From: Paenibacillus mendelii
Lineage (GTDB): Bacteria > Bacillota > Bacilli > Paenibacillales > Paenibacillaceae
Reading direction: 5' to 3'
Assembly (NCBI RefSeq): GCF_024498075.1
Contig: NZ_JANHOF010000020.1
Location: 21,523-85,522, forward strand
DNA: 64,000 nucleotides
In this document: positions 34,347 to 42,487 of the stretch, one piece after another
Layout: every line of letters begins with the position of its first letter
How positions within the stretch are numbered: position 1 is the stretch's first letter
Notes under the pieces: generated by a model
Told to the model about the DNA's origin: nothing
Database searches by the model: none
What the model saw: the letters and a program-made list of their open reading frames with translations, nothing else
Made by a program: the position numbers and the translations under genes

Positions 34347-35167
34347 TGAAACCGACACATATTTTTCAAGCCGAACAAATAATAGCGGGCTATGAGAATA
34401 AAACGGTGATCCACGGTGTAGACCTTGTTGTACCCAGCAATAAAATAAGCGTTATTATTGGATCAAATGGCTGCGGAAAGTCTACACTTCTTAAAACACT
34501 GGCCAGGCTTATAAAACCCACATCGGGAAAAATCACTCTTGACGACAGGCCACTCGGCAAAATCCCATCCAAGCAATTGGCTCGAGTGATCGGATTGCTA
34601 CCGCAGTCCCCCATTGTTCCGGAAGGGATATCTGTCGCAGATTTGGTTGGACGAGGAAGGTTTCCGCACCAATCCTTGCTCGGTGGATGGACCAAAAAGG
34701 ATTATGAGGCCGTTGCCGAAGCCATGACCATAATGGATATAACCGAGTTTGCCAATCATAATATTGATGAGCTTTCAGGCGGCCAACGACAGCGCGTCTG
34801 GATTGCAATGGCTCTGGCACAACAAACCGACATATTATTTCTCGATGAACCGACAACCTTCTTAGATATCACCTATCAAGTCGAGATTCTTGACCTGCTC
34901 ACCGATCTTAACCGAAAACACGGAACTACGATCGTAATGGTGCTTCATGATATAAACTTGTCCGCGCGTTATGCAGACCATATTTTCGCGCTTCATAATG
35001 GAAAGCTTGTCGCTGAGGGCGAGCCGGCAGAGGTGATTACAAGCACATTAGTTAAAGACATATTCGGGCTTAATTGTACGGTGATAAAAGACCCCATTTC
35101 GGGATCTCCTTTGGTTGTACCAAAAGGACGATATCATGTTCTTGAAAGTCCGTATAATAACAGCTAG
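34346..35167 (+). CDS. Iron-siderophore ABC ATPase (FecE/FhuC type)
   Basis: 273 residues. Walker A is GSNGCGKST, Q-loop LLPQSPIVPEGISVADLVGRGRFPHQ, signature LSGGQRQRVW, Walker B ILFLDEPTTFLD, H-loop VLHDINLSARY. GRGRFPHQ is typical for siderophore-uptake ATPases. AAAGGGAG precedes the start. It drives the two permease subunits. Last gene of the Fur operon. Confidence 0.93.
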   Translation: MKPTHIFQAEQIIAGYENKTVIHGVDLVVPSNKISVIIGSNGCGKSTLLKTLARLIKPTSGKITLDDRPLGKIPSKQLARVIGLLPQSPIVPEGISVADLVGRGRFPHQSLLGGWTKKDYEAVAEAMTIMDITEFANHNIDELSGGQRQRVWIAMALAQQTDILFLDEPTTFLDITYQVEILDLLTDLNRKHGTTIVMVLHDINLSARYADHIFALHNGKLVAEGEPAEVITSTLVKDIFGLNCTVIKDPISGSPLVVPKGRYHVLESPYNNS

Positions 35168-35213
35168 AGGCTGTCTCGCAATTGCTATGCTCCCGGGGGA
35201 AGGGCGCCGGATG

Positions 35214-35252
35214 AATCAGGACATCCGCTTAGAAGATGCCCTGATTTTCATT
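35214..35252 (+). terminator. Terminator after the siderophore operon
   Basis: AATCAGGaCATC / GATGccCTGATT then TTTCATT. It overlaps the 3' end of the convergent peptidase gene. Confidence 0.6.
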
Positions 35253-36965
35253 GTCGAGTGCAAGTGGTGTCGCGGCGGATAACCTATATTGCGATGCAAA
35301 AAATGCCGCAAGAACAGAAACCGGAATTACACTCACAGCGACAACCACGGGAATTGCAGGTATCATAAGCAGCACATAGATCAGCCAACATACCGGTACA
35401 TACAGCAGCCATATTCCCGCCCCAAGCACAGTCGATGCGATCATTCGGGCAATCGGATACCGATCCAAAATGGCGACAATCAGCATCCCCAGTGCCGGTA
35501 ACGTAAATAGGTAACTGATTTCATAGAAAAAGATCGTGGTTCCAATCACCAGCAGCAATTGTAATGACAACAAACCCGCAAGCGCTTCGGCAAGCGATTG
35601 TTTCCGCATCCGGAAGATCAAGACAGCGAGCGCACCTAAGCCAGACGCTAAGGCGGTCCAGAGAAAAACCGGGTCATTGTTCGTTGTTTTGCCGAGCTGC
35701 ATCATTTGCGTTAATAACGATACGATGCCCCAACTCAGTAAGCTCGCCGCACCCGTCGTACCCATTAGCCAGCCCGTGCCGATGACGATTTGGCGAAGAT
35801 GAACCTTGCCGAGCCGAATCTGAACAATCAGCCAGCATAAGGAAGCCAGCACGGCAAGAGCCGACAGGAAATAGGCCATAAAGTCGCTCATTAACACGAG
35901 ACGGCCGGGAAGGAAGGTAAAAAAAACGCTATTCCGGTTTGAAGGGCTGTCTTGAAATTGCACTTGCGCGCCATAGTCAGCCATTTCCAAGACGGTCTGC
36001 AGAAAGTTATAAGCGGTACCGCGATTCAAATTCTCAAAGCTGTCCGTTGGCTGGTGATAATGCTCGACGCCTTCCGCCACTGCGAAATTAAGCCCCGGAT
36101 ATCCGGCATCCAAGAATGTGGTCAAGTCCGTGCCGTTCGGCATTTTGCGATAAAGCCCGGTTAAAAAAGAAAAAGATATCGGGTGTGAACTTGCGGATTG
36201 ATAATGCCGCAACAGATCAAGGTTTGGTGTTGACGTTTCAAACATCAACAGGCCGCCGCGATTCCCGCGCGCATCGAAGTTCAGGACCAGATCGATCTTG
36301 CTTTGCAGCTCAGGATGCGATTTCACAAAGGCCTTCGCGCCCAGCGCGCTTTCTTCCTCCCCATCCGTAAACAAAAAATAGAGGTCCCTTTTCAAATCGG
36401 GATTTCTCGCTTGTTCGCGCAATGCCTCTATCAACGCGCTTACGGAAACCATATCGTCAGCCGCGCCTGGGGCGTTGTCTTCGCTGTCGTAATGGGCCAT
36501 CATCAGGATGCCCCGGTCCGTATCGGGCGCATCGAGCTTCACCCATATATTGCTTAAATCCAATCCATCATTTTCATCGTGGGGAACTTCGGTGCGAATG
36601 TCGCCTTCTGAAACGACGGAAGACGATTTCTTTTGAACGTTTCGTTCTTCTATTCGCTTGACGCCTTGATCGCGATTCGCGGCTTCGATGTCCGCAGCGG
36701 TGTATATTTCGCGATCGACAGTCGCTTCCAAGCCCATATCGCGGATTTGCGCCAATAGATAGGTCCGCACAGCATCAAGCTCCTTGGAACCGGATGGGTG
36801 CGGCGCGACAGTCATGACCTTCAAATTGGCAAGCATTCGTTGATAGGCCGGATAATCGACATTGGATTCAGATGGCGGTGATGGCGGCTGCATTTGTTGA
36901 AAACCTGTCCAAATTCCAATTGCAAATACAATAAGCATACATACAAACGATATTTTTCTTAACAT
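35229..36965 (-). CDS. M28-family membrane metallopeptidase
   Basis: 578 residues. An N-terminal membrane anchor (ISFVCMLIVFAIGIWTGF) is followed by an extracellular M28 peptidase domain, residues about 35-330. Zinc ligands are visible in MMAHYDSEDNAPGAADDMVSV, TDGEEESALGAKAF and NFAVAEGVEHYHQPTDSFENL. About seven further membrane helices follow to the C terminus. The layout resembles Fxna/ERMP1-like and bacterial YwaD/M28 transporters-with-helices. It probably trims peptides at the outer face. Its promoter shares direct repeats with the adjoining response-regulator gene, so it is the likely target of that two-component system. Confidence 0.85.
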   Translation of the reverse strand: MLRKISFVCMLIVFAIGIWTGFQQMQPPSPPSESNVDYPAYQRMLANLKVMTVAPHPSGSKELDAVRTYLLAQIRDMGLEATVDREIYTAADIEAANRDQGVKRIEERNVQKKSSSVVSEGDIRTEVPHDENDGLDLSNIWVKLDAPDTDRGILMMAHYDSEDNAPGAADDMVSVSALIEALREQARNPDLKRDLYFLFTDGEEESALGAKAFVKSHPELQSKIDLVLNFDARGNRGGLLMFETSTPNLDLLRHYQSASSHPISFSFLTGLYRKMPNGTDLTTFLDAGYPGLNFAVAEGVEHYHQPTDSFENLNRGTAYNFLQTVLEMADYGAQVQFQDSPSNRNSVFFTFLPGRLVLMSDFMAYFLSALAVLASLCWLIVQIRLGKVHLRQIVIGTGWLMGTTGAASLLSWGIVSLLTQMMQLGKTTNNDPVFLWTALASGLGALAVLIFRMRKQSLAEALAGLLSLQLLLVIGTTIFFYEISYLFTLPALGMLIVAILDRYPIARMIASTVLGAGIWLLYVPVCWLIYVLLMIPAIPVVVAVSVIPVSVLAAFFASQYRLSAATPLALDNENQGIF

Positions 36966-37004
36966 TGTTCTTCCTTAGCCCCCTACGAAATGAAATATGC
37001 TCTC

Positions 37005-37038
37005 ACTATAATTCAAGGAAGGTTAAGTGAAGGTTAAG
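37005..37038 (-). promoter_or_regulatory. Response-regulator site and -10 of the M28 peptidase gene
   Basis: GAAGGTTAAG occurs twice (37018-37027 and 37029-37038), one helical turn apart. The minus-strand -10 hexamer TATAGT lies at 37005-37010, ten bases from the GGTTAAG core, in place of a -35 box. See the matching site at 38905-38938. Confidence 0.7.
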
Positions 37039-37073
37039 AAAACGGCCTGCCGTGAAAATCAGCAGGCCGTTGT
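37037..37073 (-). terminator. Terminator after the histidine kinase gene
   Basis: AACGGCCTGC / GCAGGCCGTT with a 10-11-base loop. On the minus strand the stem is followed by TTTCTT. It covers the original kinase stop codon at 37059-37061. Confidence 0.75.
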
Positions 37074-38198
37074 ATTCTCAGGTTTGGGTAACCGAATGAC
37101 GATAGTTGTTGAGACATCAGCCACGCTTTGCACTTTGATTTATCCGTCATGCTTTTCGATGACCATCTTCACAATGGCAAGGCCCAGTCCGCTGCCACCA
37201 AACTCTCTCGAGCGCGATTTGTCTACGCAATAGAACGGATCGAATATTTTATCGATCTGATCCTCAGGTATGCCGATACCTGTATCAAAGATCGTAACGC
37301 GAGTGTTGTCCGCGGTTTCCGCAGCAGCGATGATGATGACGCCGCTCGGCTTGTTATATTTGACCGCGTTATGAATGATGTTGGAAAAAGCCCTGTGCAA
37401 CAAATGTTTGTCGCCGCATAGCTGCACGTTGTCGGTCCGATTTTCGATGTGAATGTTTCTGCTTTGAATAGGTTCGAGAAGCTCGTCGATGATATTGTCG
37501 AACATGATCTTCGCTTCGATTTTCTCGCAAACCACGACATTCTGTTCGGCGTTCAGCTTCAGCAGGTCAATCACTAAACTGCTGAGACGCTGCGCGTTAT
37601 GAAGCGTGTCCTCCAGCGTTTCCTTATATTGGTCAAGCGTTGGACGATCGTCCAGCTGCAGCACCTCGATGTTGGCGATCATGGCGGCGAGCGGCGTTTT
37701 AAGTTCATGCGCGGCATTGGAAGAGAAATTCTTATGCGCGACAAACGCTTTCTCCAATTTATGGATCATGCGATTAAACGATCGGCTTAGCTTGGAAACC
37801 TCGTCATTGGACGGAGGTACGCTGACTTGCCGGAACAAGTTGTTCTCGCCGATTTCCTTGATTTCCTTGCTTAGATCCGTTACAGGCTTTAAGGCTCTGC
37901 CCGTAATGAGATAGGTCAAACCGGTTCCGATCACAATGACCATAATGGCGCTTATGATGCCGACGGCTGTAAAGTCGTTATTCCTCTCTACTACGATTGC
38001 TCTTGGCGGCCGCGGTGCAAGCGGAATTTCCGGTATATATTCAGATGCTTCTACTTTAAACGCCGGAAAGTCTTGGTTATAAATCTGTCGTGCGGCGTAG
38101 ATCGAGGCCATCATTAGCACGATGGAAGCAATGGTCAATATGAGCGCCATTAATAGGGTCAGCCGCAGCCGCAGGGGAAGATGATTAAACCGATTCAT
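37059..38198 (-). pseudogene. Two-component sensor histidine kinase with premature C-terminal stop
   Basis: 352 residues are read from ATG 38198 (which overlaps the regulator's last codons) to TAA at 37140-37142. Order: membrane helix (about 13-38), extracellular loop, second helix (about 78-98), HAMP (99-152), HisKA with H164 in SSNAAHELKTPLAAM, and ATPase boxes HNAVKYNKPSG, DTGIGIPEDQIDKIF and FGGSGLGLAIVKMVIEKHDG. Past the TAA the frame continues with IKVQSVADVSTTIVIRLPKP, which is the normal last strands of the HATPase domain, to TGA at 37059. So one ochre stop removes about 27 residues. Whether the short form is active is unknown. It is in an operon with the response regulator. Confidence 0.82.
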
Positions 38199-38883
38199 GC
38201 TGCACCCCCGCGATGAAATAACCGAGCCCTCTGGTGTTCTTGACGATCTCTTGATCCCCGAGGTGTACGGCAAGCTTCTTCTTGAGCGAATTAATATGAA
38301 CTTTGAAGGTGTTGGAAAATAAATCGGTTTGACTGTCCCATACATGCTCGATAATCTCTTCGGCGCCTATGACTTTATCCTTGTGCATCATCAGATACTC
38401 GAGGATGCCGTATTCCTTCTTGGTTATGTCGATCATTTGATTTCGGACGTAAACCTGTTTTAACGCGGTATCGATTTGTAAATCTCCATGTGCGATTCGC
38501 GTATCTCTCAGGATGAATTTTCTGCGAAGTAAAGCGCGAAGCCTCGCTTCAAGTTCCTTGAAGTGAAATGGTTTTGCCATATAGTCGTTGGCACCGACAT
38601 CGAGCCCCGCGATTTTGTCCTCCACCTCGGAACGTGCGGATAGGATGAGCACTTTGATTTCCTGGTTAAACTTGCGAATTTCTTTCAGAACATCTATGCC
38701 ATCTATTTTCGGCAGATTCAAATCGAGCACGATCGCATCGTATTCATTGACCTGGGCAAGCTGCAAGGATTCTTCTCCGTCCGAGGCGACATCGACCGCG
38801 TAGCCGAATTTTCTCAACCCCGTGCCGATCGCTTTTTGCATCGATAAATCATCCTCGACAACCAATACTTTCAGATCCAACAC
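38185..38883 (-). CDS. OmpR/PhoB-family response regulator
   Basis: 232 residues. The receiver has the acidic pair ED at 10-11, phospho-acceptor D54 in DAIVLDLNLPKIDG, and K105-region VGANDYMAKPFHFKEL. The C-terminal winged helix ends with FKVHINSLKKKLAVHLGDQEIVKNTRGLGYFI. The stop overlaps the kinase start by 14 bp, so they form one operon. Two direct repeats of GTTAA sit 11 bp apart in its own promoter (38922-38938) and in the peptidase promoter (37018-37038), suggesting autoregulation and control of the peptidase. Confidence 0.92.
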   Translation of the reverse strand: MLDLKVLVVEDDLSMQKAIGTGLRKFGYAVDVASDGEESLQLAQVNEYDAIVLDLNLPKIDGIDVLKEIRKFNQEIKVLILSARSEVEDKIAGLDVGANDYMAKPFHFKELEARLRALLRRKFILRDTRIAHGDLQIDTALKQVYVRNQMIDITKKEYGILEYLMMHKDKVIGAEEIIEHVWDSQTDLFSNTFKVHINSLKKKLAVHLGDQEIVKNTRGLGYFIAGVQHESV

Positions 38884-38904
38884 CTCCCGTATTCAATTAA
38901 GGTC

Positions 38905-38938
38905 ATGATAGCCCAAGCTTGGTTAAATTACAGTTAAA
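38905..38938 (-). promoter_or_regulatory. Response-regulator site and -10 of the regulator-kinase operon
   Basis: GTTAAA occurs at 38922-38927 and 38933-38938, 11 bp apart. The minus-strand -10 hexamer TATCAT is at 38905-38910. The -10-to-repeat distance equals that of the peptidase promoter. Confidence 0.65.
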
Positions 38939-38971
38939 TTTTCATCCGCTGATCATTCGCCCTATTTATAA

Positions 38972-39039
38972 TACGGTTCACCGTAACGGGGCTATCGTTG
39001 AAAAATGCGAAAGCAGCATGCTGCGGCATGCTACTTTTT
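38972..39039. repeat. Dispersed intergenic repeat, copy 1, ending in a terminator-like hairpin
   Basis: Core TACGGTTCACCGTA at 38972-38985, then CTATCGTTGAAAAATGCGAAAG. This is followed by the hairpin AGCATGC-tgcg-GCATGCT and TTTTTT (39034-39039). About 60 bp align with copy 2 at 40979. The remaining bases of 38884-39395 hold the regulator promoter and no recognisable gene. Confidence 0.7.
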
Positions 39040-39395
39040 TGATGTTCTTATGGATTTTTATTTCCATATTCTGCACGACAGGCCGGCGATTCGGTGCCGA
39101 GGCACTTCGAAAAGTCAGCCTTTATATTGATTTACCTTGTTGAGTTAGTCGGCACGTTATCATAATCCCCAAATCTCATCTCGTCAAGAGATAATGTGCA
39201 AATGAGCGACATATCGTGGAATCTCCCCTTAATGCTTCGAAATAGGAATGAATTTCCGAGTATGAAGAGCGATATCGCTTTTTCCAATTTGTCCAGTTTC
39301 AGGTAAAATTTTATTAAGGTCGATGGGGATATACACACAACGGGCAGGTCACAATGAATTCAAAGCCATTACGAAAGACAGAAAAGAGGAACTGC

Positions 39396-39635
39396 ATGAA
39401 CAGAGTTGACAAAATCAGATTTATACTCCTTTACGGTGAAGCGCCTGAAGCAAAATGTTATGGATACATGGAGTTGAATCGGGATGGCCATATAATTGCG
39501 CTCTATAGTAGGTATGGCGAGGAAATAGACATGCACGGTGGACATGAATTTGTCAGGGTACGGACGCTTGGCAAATTCGATGACGAAGACCGCGATAATT
39601 TTTATTCCTTGTTAGAAAGTGATGGTGTAGGATAA
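39396..39635 (+). CDS. Small hypothetical protein
   Basis: 79 residues from ATG 39396, behind GAGGA. Sequence features are NRVDKIRFILLYGEAPEAKC, YGYMELNRDGHIIALYSRYGEEIDMHG and an acidic end. It looks soluble and beta-rich. No family recognised. It lies between two defence-island-type repeats, which suggests an accessory or immunity-like gene (weak inference). Confidence 0.55.
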   Translation: MNRVDKIRFILLYGEAPEAKCYGYMELNRDGHIIALYSRYGEEIDMHGGHEFVRVRTLGKFDDEDRDNFYSLLESDGVG

Positions 39636-39672
39636 TCTGCACGCAGTTCCCGACTCACAAATCGGGGTAGTT

Positions 39673-39718
39673 CGCCGGCATTGGAGAGAAATTCCGTCTT
39701 GTCGAGCCATTGCCGGCG
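39673..39718. repeat. Inverted repeat downstream of the small hypothetical gene
   Basis: CGCCGGCA (39673-39680) pairs with TGCCGGCG (39711-39718) over a 30-base loop. No T-run follows. Confidence 0.5.
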
Positions 39719-39737
39719 TCTTGCGCTTGTGCTTACT

Positions 39738-40202
39738 TTAATATTCTCCTTTAATTACAAAAAACGAGCCCCGAATTGTTCCAGCTAGTTTAGACTTCTG
39801 CCTAGCAAACTTAAACTTCCCTTCTAACTCCTGTGGTACCTCCATCCCCTCAGAAAGCTTAAAACCAACTGCCCGCTTCTTAGGGTCATCAACCGTATAC
39901 ATGACATTGACCGCAAGCCCGTCCATATAAAAGACGTATGTAAATTTGATATTTTCCACTTGAAAACGCGATGTTTCTAAAGGTGTGGCCGCAAACTCAA
40001 TATCGCGTTCTTCTTTCAAAATTCGGTTCACATAATCAAGGATCTCCTGACTTTCGCTAGCCGGTACAACCGTAAATTCATGCTTGTATTTGGTCATAAA
40101 GTAACGGGCTTCATTAGCACGTAAACCAGCAAGCGCTTCTACTACAGGTGAAGACTCTAAACCGACCGTAGACACATTTTTAAAATCAACGATATACGAC
40201 AT
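39738..40202 (-). CDS. Conserved hypothetical protein (Paenibacillus type)
   Basis: 154 residues from ATG 40202, with AAGGAG eight bases before; earlier in-frame ATGs are too close to that site. Sequence: SYIVDFKNVSTVGLESSPVVEALAGLRANEARYFMTKYKHEF, then SRFQVENIKFTYVFYMDGLAVNVMYTVDDPKKRAVGFKL and GTIRGSFFVIKGEY. No membrane helix or catalytic motif. It resembles a protein remembered as widespread in Paenibacillus genomes; function unknown. Confidence 0.65.
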   Translation of the reverse strand: MSYIVDFKNVSTVGLESSPVVEALAGLRANEARYFMTKYKHEFTVVPASESQEILDYVNRILKEERDIEFAATPLETSRFQVENIKFTYVFYMDGLAVNVMYTVDDPKKRAVGFKLSEGMEVPQELEGKFKFARQKSKLAGTIRGSFFVIKGEY

Positions 40203-40307
40203 TTCCATTACTCCTTTTCTCTTCTTATATTCAACATTTAGAAATAACATTTCATCAAAGACTATGCCATTGACTAACCCTCCTATCTACCAACTATAAT
40301 ACCACGA

Positions 40308-40425
40308 TTATGCAATCCGTATTGCCATGACCGCGTTCAGCCGTTTTCGTTCAGCAGGAATCCAACCCGAGAGAATGGCGCCTAGAATGGGAACGCTGCT
40401 CTCCGCTCGAATGCGTCGGCAGAGA
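40308..40425 (-). pseudogene. Possible FtsX/MacB-type ABC permease C-terminal remnant
   Basis: On the minus strand an open stretch reads RRIRAESSVPILGAILSGWIP, then AERKRLNAVMAIRIA and stop. The pattern (hydrophobic helix, WIPAxR, then NAVxAIR) is the usual C terminus of FtsX-fold permeases. No more of the gene is present. Confidence 0.35.
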
Positions 40426-40559
40426 AACATACGAACTCTTCGCATATTGTGACGGTTTGTTTATGATATTTATTGTGATCATTTGTACGCTTGATTCGAG
40501 AGACTCTCATGTTATCCTTCGGATCAGTAGATTTATACAAGGGAGGTTATGGAAAAGTC

Positions 40560-40914
40560 ATGGATAAGCGTCTATCCTTCTATAAGCTGGTTTCGTACTT
40601 TTGCGTATTTTACATCCTTTATGCGTTGGCCAACACTTACGTTGTCGATCCGGGCGCTGAGACATTTCTTAGTCACAAGACAGATCTGCCGCGTGAGCTT
40701 AAAACTCCAATCTGGTTATTGGTCATGTATTCATATAGCGTTCGCCTGCGTCGCGATGGTAACCAGTGGCAAGGAGAAATAGAAAAGGAGAATATCGGCA
40801 GTAAATGGAGTGCGGGCATTAGGAGTGATTCTCTTTGGTGTCATGAACTATAGTATGATTACGAAATTTATTCGCTTCTATGGTTTAAGTAATACAAACT
40901 ACAAGCGAGTTTAG
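40560..40914 (+). pseudogene. DUF2306-like membrane protein with frameshift and amber stop
   Basis: From ATG 40560 the frame reads RLSFYKLVSYFCVFYILYALANTYVVDPGA, FLSHKTDLPRELKTPIWLLVMY. One extra T at 40731 shifts the frame, and the next frame gives HIAFACVAMVTSGKEK, then TAG at 40780. This is the N-terminal layout of DUF2306 (YVHVAF-type helix after the FLSHK stretch). Past the TAG the frame stays open to 40914 without a recognisable continuation. Two lesions make it clearly dead. Confidence 0.65.
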
Positions 40915-40978
40915 AGTTTCTCTTTTCATGAAGAACATTTTCACCCCCCATCGCCAAAAAATTTGCCATTACTTATTA

Positions 40979-41030
40979 TACGGTTCACCGTATCACTCTA
41001 ACGGCGAAAAATTCGAAAGAAGCTGCCGCG
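40979..41030. repeat. Dispersed intergenic repeat, copy 2
   Basis: TACGGTTCACCGTA at 40979-40992, then TCACTCTAACGGCGAAAAATTCGAAAG in two stretches and a degenerate hairpin GCTGCCGCGACATGCT. It lies just past the stop of the HEPN-motif gene. Confidence 0.7.
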
Positions 41031-41039
41031 ACATGCTCC

Positions 41040-42320
41040 TTAGAGATACCACGTATAACTTATCCATTTGGAACCTGCCTTACTACGACTGACAAGATTG
41101 CCTTGGTCATCTTCACAAATCATTATAAAGTCATGAGATTTCTCTTGTTGTCGTCCAAGTTCTTCAACTTGCACTCTTACGGAAACAGTCGTATTGGAAA
41201 GAGCAACATCATTTATTGAAACAAATTCATATGAAGTTAGTAACTGACTCTTAAACTGATCTCGTACCTTTAGTGCTGCTGTTTTTGCATCAAAAACCTT
41301 ATGCGGTAATATCATGGTCATCTTACCGTAATTTTTTTGCATCCAAAACTTTAAAAACCCATTCAACGCATATTCAGGGGTACCTTGCATAAATGACTCG
41401 GTATTGATAGAAATCGAGTCCCTTGGTCTCCAGCTTTCAAGCTCTTGCTTGAACCGTTCTGTTTCGTGTACCTTTTCAAGTATATCTATCAGTGACTCTT
41501 CTGACTTATCCTCTGGAGCTGTAGTTTCTCCTCGTTCCACCTTTGTTGCCCATTCACCAACAGCAAAAAGAAGCGCCCATGTTTTGGCAGCAACAGTTTC
41601 ATTATCGTAGCCAAGGTCTGTTCCATGCAAGATTCCATTTCGATACGGAAGACTAATCTGCTCTGCTGTTGTCTTGCGACGACCCTTTCGTAAGATTCTT
41701 ACTAACTTCCCTAACCCCTGACTATGAGCAGCAATAGAATCCCAAGCCTCTAACTTAGTTGATCCTGCAGAAATTCCCTTATGATCTTCATGAAGTTCAT
41801 TTACTAGGCCGTCAGTTAAAGCCAGTATAACCGGAACGCATGCGTGATAACGTTTCTCTTCGTAGTCGGTTAATGCTTTTATTGCTAGATCCATTCTCGG
41901 TCGAAAGGCTTTAATTGAGTTTAGACGCCTTAACTGGAATTGTACCGTCTCAACATTATAATATCGAATGAGCAGTTCCTGCGCTGCCTTGAAATTACCC
42001 ATCTCGGCTTTCAGTACTGCTTCTTTCGTCACTTCAAAATTCATCATGCTGTACATTATCCATCCATGATCGGCAAAAAAATTATTAAATCTGTCTGGTA
42101 TACTAACAAACTCACTTGTTTGTCTGGCCATTCCATCTATATTTTGTAATGCTTCTTCCATCTTATCAACCTCTACCCCGAACTCCTTAAACAGTGGCCC
42201 CAAAATCGGCATAGCCTGTTTAAGATGCACCATATTTGTTGCAGTGGTAGATAGCTCTTGCATGCTTGCAATGTCACGAAGACGCTTTTTGCCCTGTTTC
42301 TTTGGTCTTTTCTTCGCCAT
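41040..42320 (-). CDS. HEPN-motif protein of a defence-like island
   Basis: 426 residues from ATG 42320, behind GGGAG. Order: a lysine-rich N terminus (KKRPKKQGKKRLRD), a mainly helical first part (VHLKQAMPILGPLFKEFGVEVDKMEEAL), a mid region RMDLAIKALTDYEEKRYHACVPVILALTDGLVNEL, and the HEPN-type motif RNGILH at residues 227-232 (R-x4-H) within ISLPYRNGILHGTDLGY. A C-terminal beta-rich domain (FKSQLLTSYEFVSINDVALSNTTVSVRV) follows. HEPN proteins are often RNases in defence or toxin systems; no nuclease test is possible here. It lies downstream of the large helicase-nuclease gene, both on the minus strand. Confidence 0.7.
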   Translation of the reverse strand: MAKKRPKKQGKKRLRDIASMQELSTTATNMVHLKQAMPILGPLFKEFGVEVDKMEEALQNIDGMARQTSEFVSIPDRFNNFFADHGWIMYSMMNFEVTKEAVLKAEMGNFKAAQELLIRYYNVETVQFQLRRLNSIKAFRPRMDLAIKALTDYEEKRYHACVPVILALTDGLVNELHEDHKGISAGSTKLEAWDSIAAHSQGLGKLVRILRKGRRKTTAEQISLPYRNGILHGTDLGYDNETVAAKTWALLFAVGEWATKVERGETTAPEDKSEESLIDILEKVHETERFKQELESWRPRDSISINTESFMQGTPEYALNGFLKFWMQKNYGKMTMILPHKVFDAKTAALKVRDQFKSQLLTSYEFVSINDVALSNTTVSVRVQVEELGRQQEKSHDFIMICEDDQGNLVSRSKAGSKWISYTWYL

Positions 42321-42379
42321 ATGCTCGCTCCCTGTCATAGTATTACATACATATGATTAAAACCGTTGTCATCACTTAT

Positions 42380-42404
42380 GGACGGTCCTCCGTATCACTC
42401 TATC
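42380..42404. repeat. Dispersed intergenic repeat, copy 3 (degenerate)
   Basis: GACGGTCCTCCGTATCACTCTATCGGCGAAA shares CCGTATCACTCTA-CGGCGAAA with copy 2. It lies between the helicase and HEPN genes. Confidence 0.6.
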
Positions 42405-42424
42405 GGCGAAATCATGGGGTATGA

Positions 42425-42466
42425 AAAAGAATAAGGCGCGTACCTAAACAAGGTCAACGCCTTACA
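42425..42466 (-). terminator. Terminator after the helicase-nuclease gene
   Basis: TAAGGCG / CGCCTTA stem over a 19-base loop; on the minus strand it is followed by TTCTTTTTC. This separates the helicase and HEPN transcripts. Confidence 0.6.
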
Positions 42467-42487
42467 GTTTCAATGATCGAAACCATC

